From contig NZ_JANLCK010000006.1 of the NCBI RefSeq assembly GCF_024979315.1, forward strand, positions 124,001 through 188,000: a stretch of DNA of 64,000 nucleotides, given 5' to 3'. The DNA comes from Herbiconiux oxytropis (GTDB lineage Bacteria; Actinomycetota; Actinomycetes; Actinomycetales; Microbacteriaceae). Below are positions 39,716-49,598 of the stretch, one piece after another (the first letter of the stretch is position 1; every line of letters begins with the position of its first letter). The notes under the pieces were generated by a model. It was given only the letters and a program-made list of their open reading frames with translations, was not told where the DNA came from and did no database searches. The position numbers and the translations under genes were made by a program.

Positions 39716-40822
39716 TCAGCGCGGGAGGCGGATGCCCTTGCGCTCCAGCCGCGGGATGACCTCCGCCGCGAAGTCGCCGAGCTCGGCGGTGTAGTTCAAG
39801 AACGACAGCGTCATCCCTGCGAACCCGGCCTCGGCGTAGCGCGCGATCTCGTCGGCCACATCGTCGGGCGAGCCCACGAGCGGCACGCTGCCGTGCCCGG
39901 CGGCGAAGCGCCCGCGGAACATCTCGAGCATCTCGGGCGTGAACGACTGCGCGTGCAGGCCCTGCAGGCGCATGAGGTTGTCCACCGCGTCCCAGTCGGC
40001 GTTCTCGTCGGCGTAGTAGTGCAGGTACTCCTCGGCCTCGGCGCGCGTGGGCCGGCAGACCACGTGACCGAGCGTGAACACACCCACATCGCGTCCATGG
40101 TCGGCCTGACCGGCCGCCTTGATCGACTGCACGATGCCGGCGCCGTCCTCGGGCCCGCCCACCACGGTGAAGGCGTAGTCGGCATTGCGGGCGGCGAAGT
40201 CGCGGCCCTGCTTCGACGATCCGGCGTTCAGCACGGGCAGGCTCCCGCCCTGCGGCTTCGGCCACCCCTCGAGGTGCTGCGACTGGAAGTACTCGCCGTT
40301 CCAGTCGAAGGGCTCCTCCGACTGCCAGAGGGTGCGGATGAGGTCCCACCACTCCTGCGCGCGGGCGTAGCGGGCGTCGTGGTCGGTGGGCAGCTCGATG
40401 CCGAAGGTCTCGTACTCGGGCTGGTTCCAGCCGGCGACGATGTTCAGGCCCGCGCGGCCCTTCCCGATCTGCGAGGCGGTGGCGAGGGCCTTCGCCACCA
40501 CGATGGGGTGGTTGAAGGCCGTGTGCACGGTGGCGAACACGCTGATCTTCTCGGTGATGGCGAGCAGCCCGGCCTGCCAGGCGATCGGATCGAGCACCGA
40601 GCCGTGGAAGTTGGTGCCGCCGCCGTAGCCGATCCAGCGCGCGATCGGCAGCAGGAAGTCGATTCCCACCTCGTCGGCCAGCCGGCCGAGCGCCATGTTG
40701 TCGTCCCAGCTGCCGGACCACCGCTCGGGCACGGTGGTGACCGCGAGCCCCGAGGAGCAGTTGGGGCTGAAGAGCCCGAGCTTGAAGTCGGGAACGGCGA
40801 GAGAACCTACGATGTTCGTCAT
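39716..40822 (-). CDS. flavin-dependent monooxygenase, LLM class (paralog)
   Basis: This 368-aa protein is the same length as the enzyme at 19038, with which it shares long identical blocks (ATVHTAFNHP, NIVAGWNQPEYE, FDWNGEY/H, LNAGSS-QGR-FAARNADY). It should use the same FMN chemistry on a related substrate. It lies 76 bp downstream of PaaX on the same strand. The gap is AT-rich, with a 5-bp dyad (TTCCG/CGGAA), and probably holds its promoter. Confidence 0.88.
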   Translation of the reverse strand: MTNIVGSLAVPDFKLGLFSPNCSSGLAVTTVPERWSGSWDDNMALGRLADEVGIDFLLPIARWIGYGGGTNFHGSVLDPIAWQAGLLAITEKISVFATVHTAFNHPIVVAKALATASQIGKGRAGLNIVAGWNQPEYETFGIELPTDHDARYARAQEWWDLIRTLWQSEEPFDWNGEYFQSQHLEGWPKPQGGSLPVLNAGSSKQGRDFAARNADYAFTVVGGPEDGAGIVQSIKAAGQADHGRDVGVFTLGHVVCRPTRAEAEEYLHYYADENADWDAVDNLMRLQGLHAQSFTPEMLEMFRGRFAAGHGSVPLVGSPDDVADEIARYAEAGFAGMTLSFLNYTAELGDFAAEVIPRLERKGIRLPR

Positions 40823-40898
40823 GCACTCAAAGTAGGGGCAGCAGGATGCCGGTGGCGAGCGATTCCGAAGGTTTTACATCCCGGAAATATATCGATCG

Positions 40899-41762
40899 TC
40901 AGGTGTCGGTGACAGACGTGGACGGCCAGTGCGAGGCCGCGTGCGCGAGGGCACGGCCCTCGAGGAGAGTCACCATGCGCTCGAACAGCACACCGGCGGC
41001 CGGCGCGGACCAGTCGTCGCCGAGGATCTCACGGGGCAGCCCGGGATCCCGGAACGGGAGCTTGCGCCATTGGTTGATGACCGTGACGTAGGTCACGAAG
41101 GCGTCTTCACCGTCGATCGATCCCGAGGCCTCGAGGGCCTCGGCGCGCTCGAGGTGGTCGTCGATGAAGTCGCGGTAGCGCTGGTCGATCTCCGGCAGGT
41201 CCCAACCGTTGCGCAGCAGCTCGTCGAGCTCCTGGCCGCCCGCGTAGTCGCCCACGAACACCGCCGATTGGCCGGTGAGGTCGAGTTCCTCGATGGCCCG
41301 CTTGGCCGCGTCGAGCATGCGGGCCGGCGCGATCCAGACCCCGGATCCGATGTTGCCGAAGCCGAGCGCCGCGAGGTGCGCCCGCAGCTTGTGCCGCTTG
41401 GCCCTGGCCGACTCGGGTACCGAGAAGTTCACCACACACCAGCCGTCGTCGAGGTTGGCGGCCTGCCTCGCGTGCCAGACGATCTCGTCGCCGGCCGCGA
41501 GCGACTCGAGGGCGAGATCGGTGAGCAGATAGCCCTTCGCCCTCGAGCGCGCCTCGGGCACGAGCCAGCCGCGCTGCTTGAGCCGGAAGATCGCCGTGCG
41601 CACGCTCGACTCGTCGAGCCCGCACTGCCCCATCAGCTCGACGGCGCCCGCGATGGGCATCCAGTTGCCCATCCTGCGCACGATCGAGCCCAGGAAGCCC
41701 ACCAGGATGGTGCGGGACGCGCGTGCCGCCGAGGTGCCGGGCGACTGGCTGATATCGGTCAT
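40899..41762 (-). CDS. PaaX family transcriptional repressor
   Basis: This 287-aa protein has an N-terminal winged helix (residues about 20-85; ESSVRTAIFRLKQRGWLVPEARS) and a C-terminal PaaX domain (GFGNIGSGVWIAPARM ... FRDPGLPREILGDDW). PaaX proteins repress aromatic-acid genes and release DNA on binding a CoA thioester. Its nearest likely targets are the monooxygenase downstream and possibly the thiolase/CoA-transferase genes. The ATG 41762 is chosen; 41774 is an alternative. Confidence 0.87.
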   Translation of the reverse strand: MTDISQSPGTSAARASRTILVGFLGSIVRRMGNWMPIAGAVELMGQCGLDESSVRTAIFRLKQRGWLVPEARSRAKGYLLTDLALESLAAGDEIVWHARQAANLDDGWCVVNFSVPESARAKRHKLRAHLAALGFGNIGSGVWIAPARMLDAAKRAIEELDLTGQSAVFVGDYAGGQELDELLRNGWDLPEIDQRYRDFIDDHLERAEALEASGSIDGEDAFVTYVTVINQWRKLPFRDPGLPREILGDDWSAPAAGVLFERMVTLLEGRALAHAASHWPSTSVTDT

Positions 41763-41882
41763 CGCCCCCATCATGCCAGGCGCAGGGCCGGTCGGGGTGC
41801 TCGCCGCGGGCCCGGTGCGCACAGCCGGGCCGCGGCGTTTCCCCAGGCGACTCGCGGCGCCGACTGCCACCCTGGATCGACC

Positions 41883-42431
41883 ATGAGCACCTTCGCCCTC
41901 AACCTCGCGTTCGCCGCGGTTCTCGCCGTGACCTCGATGGCCGGCCTGGCGCTCGCACTGGTGCCGCGCCGGCGTGTGGAGGTCGGGGGATCGCGGCGTG
42001 GGCAGGTGCCGGGCGTCGTCGCGACCGCGGCCGTGCTGCTCATGCTCGTCTGGGGTGTGTCGGTGGCCTACATGACCCTCCGCACCGGAACCGGCCTCGG
42101 CGTGCGGCTCAATCTCCTGCCGCTCCTGTTCGACGGTCGGGGATCCGCCGTCGATGCCGTGCTCAACGTGTTCGTCTTCGTACCGCTGGGGCTCCTGGCG
42201 GCGGCCGCGGGCCTGCGGTTCCGCGCTCTGCTGCCCGGTGCGCTCGCGGTCACGCTCTCGATCGAGATCACCCAGTACGTCATGGATGCCGGTCGCACGG
42301 CCGACGTCAACGACCTCATCACCAACACGGCGGGCGCGTGTCTCGGCTGGGCGATCGGCGCACTCGTCCTCCGGGCCCGGCGGCCCGCGTCGCCGCACCC
42401 GGCCCTGGCGTCGGCGGGCGCCGGCGCCTAG
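41883..42431 (+). CDS. VanZ family membrane protein
   Basis: This 182-aa protein has about five hydrophobic segments and the VanZ core (LNLLPLLFDG ... VLNVFVFVPLGLLAA ... IEITQYVMDAGRTADVNDLITNTAG, class marker). VanZ-like proteins are linked to low-level glycopeptide resistance in some species, but most are of unknown role. It is divergent from PaaX and convergent with the thiolase. Confidence 0.88.
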   Translation: MSTFALNLAFAAVLAVTSMAGLALALVPRRRVEVGGSRRGQVPGVVATAAVLLMLVWGVSVAYMTLRTGTGLGVRLNLLPLLFDGRGSAVDAVLNVFVFVPLGLLAAAAGLRFRALLPGALAVTLSIEITQYVMDAGRTADVNDLITNTAGACLGWAIGALVLRARRPASPHPALASAGAGA

Positions 42432-42486
42432 ATCCGCCCCGGCCCCACCCGATCCCGCCCGCCTGCGAGGCCTGGATCCTATCCGC

Positions 42487-43683
42487 CTAGAGCGCCTCGA
42501 GCACCACCGCCGAGCCCTGGCCGCCACCGCCGCAGATGCCCGCGGCGCCGAGCGCTCCGGGGCCGGCCGCGGCGAGTCGGCGGGCCAGCGTGCCCACGAT
42601 CCGGGTGCCTGAGGCGCCGATGGGGTGGCCGAGTGCGATCGCCCCGCCGTGTGCGTTCACGATCGCGTCGTCGACCCCGAGCGCCCGGGTCGAGTGCACG
42701 GCCACGGCCGCGAAGGCCTCGTTGATCTCGACGGCCGCGAGCTCGCCGGTGCTTCGGCCGGCCTTGGCCAGGGCTGCGGTGATCGCGTTCGCCGGCTGGG
42801 CGTGCAGTGACACGTCGGGCCCGGCCACGAAGGCATGCGCGAGCACCCGGGTGAGCGGATGCGCCGCGCGGGCCGCGGCCAGCTCCTCGCTCATGAGCAC
42901 GATCGCGGCGGCGCCGTCGGTGATCTGGGACGAGTTGCCGGCCGTGATCGTGCCGGCACCGCCAGCACCAGCGCCGCCAGAACCACCGAAGGCCGGCCTC
43001 AGCGCGCCGAGCGACTCGGGCGTGGTGTCGGCCCGCAGTCCGTCGTCGTCGGAGACGACCGTCGGCCCGCGTCGGCCCGGCACCTCGAAGGCGGCGATCT
43101 CGCCGGCCTGGAACTCCAGCGACCCGGCCAGCCGGGTGTGCGAGGCGGCCGCCCAGGCGTCCTGCTCCTCGCGCGTCAGCCCGAGCGGGGCGTTGAACGA
43201 CTCGGTGGAGGCGCCCATGGAGCGCTTCTCGAACGCATCCGTCAGCCCGTCGTGCTCGAGGGTGTCGAGCAGCTCGATCGAGCCGTAGCGCCGGCCCGCT
43301 CGCGAGCCCGGCCAGGCGTGCGGAGCGAGCGACATCGACTCCTGGCCCACGGCCACCACGATCTGCGCCTCGCCCGAAGCGATGAGTCGCGCCGCCTGCA
43401 CGACGGCCTCGGTGCCGGAGAGGCACACGGCGTTGAGGGTGATGGCGGGCACGTCGAGCGGGATCCCGGCGCCCGCTGCCGACTGGCGTGCGGGGTTCTG
43501 GCCGGCGCCACCCTGCAGCACCTGTCCGCCCACCACCTGGTCGACCTCGCCCGGCGCGACTCCGGCCCGCTCGAGCGCCGCCGCGATGGCATGAGCCCCG
43601 AGCGCGGTCGCGGGCACCTCGGCGAACCGCCCCGCGAACTTCACGAACGGCGTGCGCGCATACCCCACGACCACGGCGCTCAT
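42487..43683 (-). CDS. acetyl-CoA acetyltransferase / 3-oxoacyl-CoA thiolase
   Basis: This 398-aa thiolase has a full active site: nucleophile Cys in [32 protein letters not shown] and the C-terminal [11 protein letters not shown]. It cleaves a 3-oxoacyl-CoA with CoA, or condenses acetyl-CoA. Its middle contains a Gly/Ala-rich insert ([12 protein letters not shown]). It overlaps the upstream CoA-transferase beta gene by 4 bp, giving a complete beta-keto acid activation and cleavage module. Confidence 0.92.
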   Translation of the reverse strand: MSAVVVGYARTPFVKFAGRFAEVPATALGAHAIAAALERAGVAPGEVDQVVGGQVLQGGAGQNPARQSAAGAGIPLDVPAITLNAVCLSGTEAVVQAARLIASGEAQIVVAVGQESMSLAPHAWPGSRAGRRYGSIELLDTLEHDGLTDAFEKRSMGASTESFNAPLGLTREEQDAWAAASHTRLAGSLEFQAGEIAAFEVPGRRGPTVVSDDDGLRADTTPESLGALRPAFGGSGGAGAGGAGTITAGNSSQITDGAAAIVLMSEELAAARAAHPLTRVLAHAFVAGPDVSLHAQPANAITAALAKAGRSTGELAAVEINEAFAAVAVHSTRALGVDDAIVNAHGGAIALGHPIGASGTRIVGTLARRLAAAGPGALGAAGICGGGGQGSAVVLEAL

Positions 43684-44417
43684 GCCCGCACCCCCGCAGC
43701 AGCCCCGGCACCCGCATCGGCGCCGGCACCCGCAGCAGCCCCGGCACCCGCGCCGGCCGCGATCACGGCCGCGAGCTCGGCGTCGAGCTCCACCTCGAAG
43801 GCAGCGCCCGTCGTCGCCCGCAGCTCCTCCTCCGTCACCCCGGGAGCGAGGGCCCGCAGCCGCAGCGAGCCCTCGACCACGTCGAACACGGCGAGGTCGC
43901 TGATGATCCGGTCGACCACCCCGGCTCCCGTGAGCGGCAGGTCGCACGAGGCCACGATCTTCGGTGTGCCGTCTTTCGCGACGTGCTCGGTGACCACGAT
44001 CACGCGCGGGGTGCCCGCCACGAGGTCCATCGCCCCGCCCATGCCCTTCACGAGCTTGCCGGGGATGGTCCAGTTGGCGAGGTCGCCGTTGCCCGCCACC
44101 TGCAGCGCCCCGAGCACGGCCTTGGCCACGTGCCCGCCCCGGATCATGCCGAACGACGTGGCCGAGTCGAAGTAGCTGCCGCCGGGCAAGAGCGTCACCG
44201 TCTGCTTGCCGGCGTTGATGAGATCCGCATCCTCGTCGCCCTCGAACGGGAACGGGCCCATGCCGAGCAGCCCGTTCTCGCTCTGCAGCGTCACCCGCAC
44301 GCCCGGTGGCAGGTGGTTGGCCACGAGGGTCGGGATCCCGATCCCGAGGTTCACGTACTCGCCGTCGCGGAGCTCGGAGGCGGCGATGGCCGCCATGTCG
44401 TCTCGGGTCCAGGGCAT
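43680..44417 (-). CDS. scoB: 3-oxoacid CoA-transferase, subunit B
   Basis: This 245-aa protein contains the SENG motif with the catalytic Glu ([14 protein letters not shown]) and GGAMDLVAG. With subunit A it moves CoA from a donor such as succinyl-CoA to a 3-oxoacid. The ATG 44417 has AAGGAGAG upstream. The C-terminus is a long Ala/Gly repeat encoded partly by two exact 20-bp direct repeats. Substrate (acetoacetate or 3-oxoadipate) cannot be settled from sequence alone. Confidence 0.9.
   Translation of the reverse strand: MPWTRDDMAAIAASELRDGEYVNLGIGIPTLVANHLPPGVRVTLQSENGLLGMGPFPFEGDEDADLINAGKQTVTLLPGGSYFDSATSFGMIRGGHVAKAVLGALQVAGNGDLANWTIPGKLVKGMGGAMDLVAGTPRVIVVTEHVAKDGTPKIVASCDLPLTGAGVVDRIISDLAVFDVVEGSLRLRALAPGVTEEELRATTGAAFEVELDAELAAVIAAGAGAGAAAGAGADAGAGAAAGVRA
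43696..43751 (-). repeat. 20-bp direct repeats coding the scoB tail
   Basis: Two identical 20-bp units (43696-43715 and 43732-43751) with a related spacer encode the Ala/Gly-rich end of subunit B, directly before its coupled junction with the thiolase. Confidence 0.75.
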
Positions 44418-44517
44418 GGTCTCTCCTTCAGGGTCGTTCTCGGCGGACGACGCCACTCCTCGTGAGAGGTGGCGGCGCAGACGCCTCGGATGCTGCGAGG
44501 GTTGGCGAACTCCGCGC

Positions 44518-45234
44518 TCACACGGCGGCGGAGACCGCCCGGGGCCGCACGGTGCGCTGCTCGATGTCCTTCACGCGGGGGGCGGCCTGCACGAGTCGCT
44601 GCACGAAGATGCCGGGCGTCACCACGGTGTCGGGGTCGAGGAACCCGTCCTCCTCCACCACCTCGGCCTCCACCACGGTCAGTCGCCCTGCGGTCGCCAC
44701 GAGCGGATTGAAGTTCCGCGCCGTGTGCCGGAACACGAGGTTGCCCTCGAGGTCGGCCCGGTAGGCGTGCACGAGGGCCACGTCGGCCACGATCCCGCGC
44801 TCGAGCACGTAGGTCTCGCCGTCGAACTCCTCGAGCGGCTTGCCCTCGGCCACGGGCGTGCCCACGCCGGTGCGGGTGTAGAAGCCCGCGATGCCGGCAC
44901 CGCCCGCGCGCAGTCGCTCGGCGAGCGTGCCCTGCGGCACGAACTCCACCTCGAGCTGACCGTCGAGGTACTGCTGGGCGAACAGCTTGTTCTCACCCAC
45001 GTACGAGGCCACGACCTTCCGCACCTGCCGGTTCTCGAGCAGCAGTCCGAGGCCCTTGCCGTCGACGCCCATGTTGTTCGACACGATCGTGAGGTCGCGT
45101 GCTCCGGTGTCGCGGAGCGCCTCGATCAGGTCGCTCGGGTTGCCGCTCAGCCCGAACCCGCCCACGGCCACGGTCGCTCCGTCGGTGATGGTCTCGTGCA
45201 GCGCCGCCTCGGCGTCCGGCCACAGTTTCGACAT
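44518..45234 (-). CDS. scoA: 3-oxoacid CoA-transferase, subunit A
   Basis: This 238-aa protein has the typical [22 protein letters not shown] and [17 protein letters not shown] segments, and [18 protein letters not shown]. It is the first gene of the scoA-scoB-thiolase operon. A GGGAG site precedes the ATG at 45234. It faces an IclR-type regulator gene. Confidence 0.92.
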   Translation of the reverse strand: MSKLWPDAEAALHETITDGATVAVGGFGLSGNPSDLIEALRDTGARDLTIVSNNMGVDGKGLGLLLENRQVRKVVASYVGENKLFAQQYLDGQLEVEFVPQGTLAERLRAGGAGIAGFYTRTGVGTPVAEGKPLEEFDGETYVLERGIVADVALVHAYRADLEGNLVFRHTARNFNPLVATAGRLTVVEAEVVEEDGFLDPDTVVTPGIFVQRLVQAAPRVKDIEQRTVRPRAVSAAV

Positions 45235-45375
45235 GCGCACTCCCTCGTGATCGCCGTCCACCACGTGGGCGAACGGATGCGGTGAGGTCGACGCTATGCG
45301 GCCACGCGAGGCCGGTCAACGTCCATCTGCCAGGCTTCTCGGTAGCTGAGCATCTGGATCCGGTATGGTCACAAT

Positions 45376-46230
45376 GTGGACAAGTCGCCGTCCGAACCTC
45401 ATGCTCCCGCCCGCGCGCGGCTGCCCGCCGCCGCCCGCGGTGCGGTGCGCGCTCCCGTGCCGGGCGCCCAGCTCGTGTCGAGGATTGGGCTCGTGCTGCG
45501 CACCGTGTCCGAGCATCCGGAGGGCATCTCCTCCACCGCCCTCGCGCACGCCACAGGCCTCACCCGGCCCACCGCCCACCGCCTGCTCACCTCGCTCGCA
45601 GCGGAGGGCTTCGTCGACCACGACCGGCCCGCCGGCCGCTGGCTGCTCGGCCCGGAGCTGTACCTCCTCGGCTCCCTCGCCGCCGACCGCTACGACATCA
45701 CGGCGCTCGCCCGCCAGAGCGTCGAGCTCCTGGCGCGGGAGACGGGTGAGAGCGCCTTCCTCTCGGCCAGGCGGGGCACCGAGACCGTGTGCCTCCTCCG
45801 CGAGGAGGGCAGCTTCCCGCTGCGGTCGTTCGTGCTGGCGGAGGGGGTGCGCTTCCCGCTCGGCGTCGCGTCGGCGGGCCTGGCGATCCTCTCCTACCTG
45901 CCCGAGGAGGAGGCCGACGCCTACCTCGCCGATCACGCCGTCGCCCTCGAGGCGCGCTGGGGGAGCGCCCACGCCGAGCCCGCCCTGCGCGAGCGCATGG
46001 CGACCACTCGCGAGACGGGCTACGCCGTCAATCCGGCGCTCATCCTCGAGGGCAGCTGGGGAATGGGCGCGGCGGTCTTCGATGCCGCGGGCCGCCCCGC
46101 CTGGGCGCTCAGCCTCACGGGGGTCGAGTCCCGCTACCGGCCCGACCGCCGCCCCGAACTCGGCCGCCTCCTCCTCGCCGAGGCCCACGCACTCACCAAG
46201 CGTCTCACCACCACACCGCGCGGCTTCTAG
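45376..46230 (+). CDS. IclR family transcriptional regulator
   Basis: This 284-aa protein has an N-terminal winged helix (residues about 35-90: GISSTALAHATGLTRPTAHRLLTSL, class marker) and the IclR effector domain. A TATGGT box at 45364-45369, six bases before the GTG, suggests a leaderless message. It is divergent from scoAB-thiolase, the usual place for a PcaR/IclR-type regulator of beta-keto acid genes. Confidence 0.9.
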   Translation: MDKSPSEPHAPARARLPAAARGAVRAPVPGAQLVSRIGLVLRTVSEHPEGISSTALAHATGLTRPTAHRLLTSLAAEGFVDHDRPAGRWLLGPELYLLGSLAADRYDITALARQSVELLARETGESAFLSARRGTETVCLLREEGSFPLRSFVLAEGVRFPLGVASAGLAILSYLPEEEADAYLADHAVALEARWGSAHAEPALRERMATTRETGYAVNPALILEGSWGMGAAVFDAAGRPAWALSLTGVESRYRPDRRPELGRLLLAEAHALTKRLTTTPRGF

Positions 46231-46240
46231 AATCGCGTGC

Positions 46241-47065
46241 ATGCCCGTCATCCGGATCGAGGACCTCAGCGACCCGCGGCTGGCCGACTACGCCCACGCC
46301 ACCGACGTGGCGCTCAAGAACTCCCACCGCACCGACGCCGGCCGCGAGCACGGCCTCTACCTCGCCGAGTCGCTCCTCGTGCTCGAGCGCGCCCTCCGCG
46401 CCGGCCACGTGCCGCGCTCGGTGCTCGCCCTCGGTGCCTCCGAGCCCGAGGCCACCGCAGCGCTCGCCGCGGCCGGTCACCCCGAGGTTCCCGTCTTCGT
46501 CGGCCCGGGCGCCCTCCTCGCCGAGCTCACCGGCTACCTCCTGCACCGCGGCCTCATCGCCTCGATGCGCCGCCCACCCCTGCCCGACCCCGCCGAGCTC
46601 ATCCGCCACGCCCGCCGCGTCGTCGTGCTCGAGAACGTCGTCGACCCCACCAACGTGGGCGCCATCTTCCGCTCGGCCGGGGCCATCGGTGCCGATGCGG
46701 TGCTCGTGACGCCCCGCTGCAGCGACCCGTTCTACCGCCGCGCCATCCGAGTGAGCATGGGAACCGTGCTGCAGGTGCCCTGGACCCGCGCCCCCGAGTG
46801 GCCGGCCCTCGCCCCGCTCCTCCGTGAGCACGGCTTCCACACCGCCGCGCTCGCCCTCACCCCGGATGCCGTGAGCCTCCGCGACTTCGAGCGCGCGCTC
46901 CCCGAGCGGGTCGCCCTCGTGCTCGGCGCCGAGGGCGAGGGCCTCACCGCCGAGGCGATCGCCGCCGCCGACACCGTCGTGCAGATCCCGATGCTGCACG
47001 GCATCGACTCCCTCAACGTCGCCGCCGCGAGCGCGGTCGCCCTGTGGGCGGTCTCGGCGAGCTGA
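46241..47065 (+). CDS. TrmH/SpoU family RNA 2'-O-methyltransferase
   Basis: This 274-aa protein has the SPOUT knot motifs: VVVLENVVDPTNVGAIFRSAGA, ALVLGAEGEGLTAEAI and VQIPMLHGIDSLNVAAASAVAL. It transfers methyl from SAM to a ribose in rRNA or tRNA. A TAGAAT box at 46228-46233 overlaps the IclR stop codon and lies seven bases before the ATG, so it probably has its own leaderless transcript. Confidence 0.92.
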   Translation: MPVIRIEDLSDPRLADYAHATDVALKNSHRTDAGREHGLYLAESLLVLERALRAGHVPRSVLALGASEPEATAALAAAGHPEVPVFVGPGALLAELTGYLLHRGLIASMRRPPLPDPAELIRHARRVVVLENVVDPTNVGAIFRSAGAIGADAVLVTPRCSDPFYRRAIRVSMGTVLQVPWTRAPEWPALAPLLREHGFHTAALALTPDAVSLRDFERALPERVALVLGAEGEGLTAEAIAAADTVVQIPMLHGIDSLNVAAASAVALWAVSAS

Positions 47066-47095
47066 GCCGCATTCCGTGCATGTCTCACCCGCGGC

Positions 47096-47554
47096 TCACT
47101 CCTCGCCGATGTCCTCGTTCCAGAGCTCGGGTTCGGCGGCGATGAACTCCGTCATGAGCTCCACGCACTCCTCCGAGTCGACCACCGTGACCTCGACACC
47201 CCGCTCCCGCAGGTAGTCCTCGCCGCCGTAGAAGGTGCGGTTCTCGCCGATGATCACCCGCGGGATCCCGTAGAGCAGGATCGCGCCCGTGCACATGTCG
47301 CACGGCGACAGCGTGGTCACCATCGTCGCCCGCGCGTAGACGGAGGCCGGGAGGCGCCCCGCGTTGGCGAGGCAGTCCGTCTCGCCGTGCAGGATGGGGG
47401 AGTCTCGCTGCACCCGCTTGTTGAAGCCCACGGCGAGCACCTCGCCGTCGACCACGAGGGCGGCACCGATCGGGATCCCGCCCGTGGCCCGCCCCTCCCT
47501 GGCCGCCTCGATCGCGTGCGCGAGCAGCGCGGTGTCGGTCGAGATGTCTGTCAT
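47096..47554 (-). CDS. nucleobase deaminase (cytosine/guanine deaminase fold)
   Basis: This 152-aa protein has the zinc site HGETD and PCDMCTGA of CDA-superfamily deaminases. The size and the C-terminal TEFIAAEPELWNEDIGEE resemble the yeast-type cytosine deaminase family (isoguanine or guanine are also possible). It is at the end of a nucleoside-type ABC operon, consistent with deaminating the imported base. Confidence 0.88.
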   Translation of the reverse strand: MTDISTDTALLAHAIEAAREGRATGGIPIGAALVVDGEVLAVGFNKRVQRDSPILHGETDCLANAGRLPASVYARATMVTTLSPCDMCTGAILLYGIPRVIIGENRTFYGGEDYLRERGVEVTVVDSEECVELMTEFIAAEPELWNEDIGEE

Positions 47555-47607
47555 GGTCGTTCTCCTGTTCGTTCCTGGTCTGTCCTGGAGTTCATCTAGG
47601 CCCTCGC

Positions 47608-48507
47608 TCACGCTCGCCGATACGGCGTGAGGTACGCCCCCGGATACCGCACCTTCCGGCCCCACACGGCCAGAGCCGCGATCACCACGAGATACGGGAA
47701 CGCGATCAGCAGCTCGTTCGGCACCCCGCTGAACATCGGCGTGATCGCGAGCTGCAGCTGCAGCGCATCCGTGAACCCGAACAGCAGGGCGCCCGCGACG
47801 ACGGGCCACACCTTCCAGCGCCCGAAGATCACGAGCGCGATGCAGATCCAGCCTCGGCCGGAGACGATGTCGAGCGTGAAGCTGCCGAGCAGCGAGAGGG
47901 TGAGGAACGATCCGCCGACGGCCATCAGCGCGCTGCCGAGCATGAGCGCCGCGTAGCGGGTGCGGGCCACCGGGATGCCGGCGGCGTCGGCCGCCTCGGG
48001 GTTCTCGCCCACGGCGTGCAGCCGCAGCCCGAACCCGGTGGAGCGCAGCACCCACCACAGCACGGGAGCGAGCACGAGGAACGCCACGAAGGTCATGGGG
48101 TACTGGGCGAGCACCCCGAGCCCCGGGAACCACCGTTCGAACGACGCGGCCGCCTGCTGCGTGCCGGTGGCGAAGAGCAGCCGGTTGGTGAAGTCGCACG
48201 CGGCCACGAGCAGCAGCGTGGTGCCGATGCCCGCGACGTGCTGGTTCACGCCGAGCGTCACGGTGAGCAGCCCCATCAGGGCGCCGGCCGCGAGCCCCGC
48301 CACCACGGCGGTGCCGAGCCCGAGGTACGGGTTGCCCGTGGTCACGGCCGTGAGGAAGCCCACGAAGGCCCCGGCGTACATCGTGCCCTCGATGCCGAGG
48401 TTGAGGATGCCGGCGCGCTCGTTGATGAGAGCGCCGAGCGCGGCCCAGACGAGCGGCGTGGCGATCGTGAGGGTGGCGGCGAGCACTGCGAGAAGAGGGA
48501 AGTCCAT
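47608..48507 (-). CDS. nucleoside-type ABC permease 2
   Basis: This 299-aa membrane protein of the BPD_transp_2 group (NupQ/YufQ-like) has INERAGILNLGIEGTMYAG, typical of nucleoside and BMP-associated permeases. Paired with the permease at 48507 and the ATPase at 49595. Confidence 0.9.
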   Translation of the reverse strand: MDFPLLAVLAATLTIATPLVWAALGALINERAGILNLGIEGTMYAGAFVGFLTAVTTGNPYLGLGTAVVAGLAAGALMGLLTVTLGVNQHVAGIGTTLLLVAACDFTNRLLFATGTQQAAASFERWFPGLGVLAQYPMTFVAFLVLAPVLWWVLRSTGFGLRLHAVGENPEAADAAGIPVARTRYAALMLGSALMAVGGSFLTLSLLGSFTLDIVSGRGWICIALVIFGRWKVWPVVAGALLFGFTDALQLQLAITPMFSGVPNELLIAFPYLVVIAALAVWGRKVRYPGAYLTPYRRA

Positions 48508-49598
48508 CAGGCGTCCTTCCGTTCGGCCGTGCTGCGTCTTCGCACGAACGGCCGCCGCAGCACCACCCGATACCTGCGCGCCGCGAGCAGCGCGACCACG
48601 GCGAGCAGCAGCGTCGAGCTCACGATCGCTCCCATCTGCGTGGGCAGCTGCAGCGCGATCGAGGCGTTCTGCGCCCCCACCGCGATGTCGCCGAGCAGCA
48701 GCGACACGAGCAGCACGCCGCCCGCGGTCAGTGCGCCGAGCGTCGCGACCACGACCCCCGTGTAGCCGTAGCCGTTCGAGATGCTCGCGGTGAGCTGATG
48801 CTGCACGCCGAGCACCTGCACGGCCCCGCCGAGTCCGGCGAGAGCGCCCGAGACGAGCGCCGACCGGAACTGCAGCGTGGTCACCCGGATGCCGGAGAAC
48901 CGCGCGGCGCCCGGCGACTGACCGGCCGCCCGCAGCCGCAGCCCGAGCGGCGTGAACGACATCACCACGAACACCACGACCACGAGCGCGAGTCCGATCA
49001 CGAAGCCCCAGTGCACCCGCGATCCCTCTGCCAGGGTCGGCAGCGTGTAGCCGGCGCCGTAGCGGTCGGAGTCGGGGAAGCCCGTCTCCGAGTTCCGCCA
49101 CGGCCCGTTGAGCAGCCCCTGCACGAGCAGCAGCGCCACGGGGTTCAGCAGCAGCGTGGTCACGACCTCGTCGATGTGGGCCCGCCGCTTGAGGAACGCG
49201 GGGAGGAACCCCCAGATCAGCCCGCCGAGGGCTCCGGATGCCGCGGCGAGCGGCAGGGCGAGCACGGCCGGCAGGCCGGGAAGGTAGAGGCCGGGGATCG
49301 TCGCGGCGATCGCGCCCGCCAGGAACTGCCCCTCGGCCCCGATGTTGAAGTAGCCCACCCGGAATGCCACGGCGACCGCGAGGCCCGTGAACAGCAGAGG
49401 TGTGGCGGCCAGCAGCACGTCGCCGATGCCGCCGGGGGTCGTGAGCGGGTTGATCGTGTAGCGCTGGTAGGCGGCCACGGGGTTGGCGCCGGCGAGCCGG
49501 ATCGGCCCGGCCGTGAGCAGCAGGGTCAGCACGACGGCGCCCAGCACGGCCGCGGGAGCGAGCCAGCGCGATTCGCCGGCCCGGAGCAGGATCTTCAC
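48507..49598 (-). CDS. nucleoside-type ABC permease 1
   Basis: This 363-aa membrane protein (NupP/YufP-like) has VAFRVGYFNIGAEGQFLAGA and HIDEVVTTLLLNPVALLLV. The GTG start at 49598 overlaps the ATPase stop by 4 bp; a longer frame to 49814 lies within the ATPase gene and is rejected. It shares one base with the next permease start. Confidence 0.9.
   Translation of the reverse strand: MKILLRAGESRWLAPAAVLGAVVLTLLLTAGPIRLAGANPVAAYQRYTINPLTTPGGIGDVLLAATPLLFTGLAVAVAFRVGYFNIGAEGQFLAGAIAATIPGLYLPGLPAVLALPLAAASGALGGLIWGFLPAFLKRRAHIDEVVTTLLLNPVALLLVQGLLNGPWRNSETGFPDSDRYGAGYTLPTLAEGSRVHWGFVIGLALVVVVFVVMSFTPLGLRLRAAGQSPGAARFSGIRVTTLQFRSALVSGALAGLGGAVQVLGVQHQLTASISNGYGYTGVVVATLGALTAGGVLLVSLLLGDIAVGAQNASIALQLPTQMGAIVSSTLLLAVVALLAARRYRVVLRRPFVRRRSTAERKDA

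Noticed and set aside
40863-40886. TTCCG/CGGAA dyad as a PaaX operator
   Set aside because: Arms of only 5 bp with a 14-base spacer; too weak to list, though the AT-rich patch probably holds a promoter.
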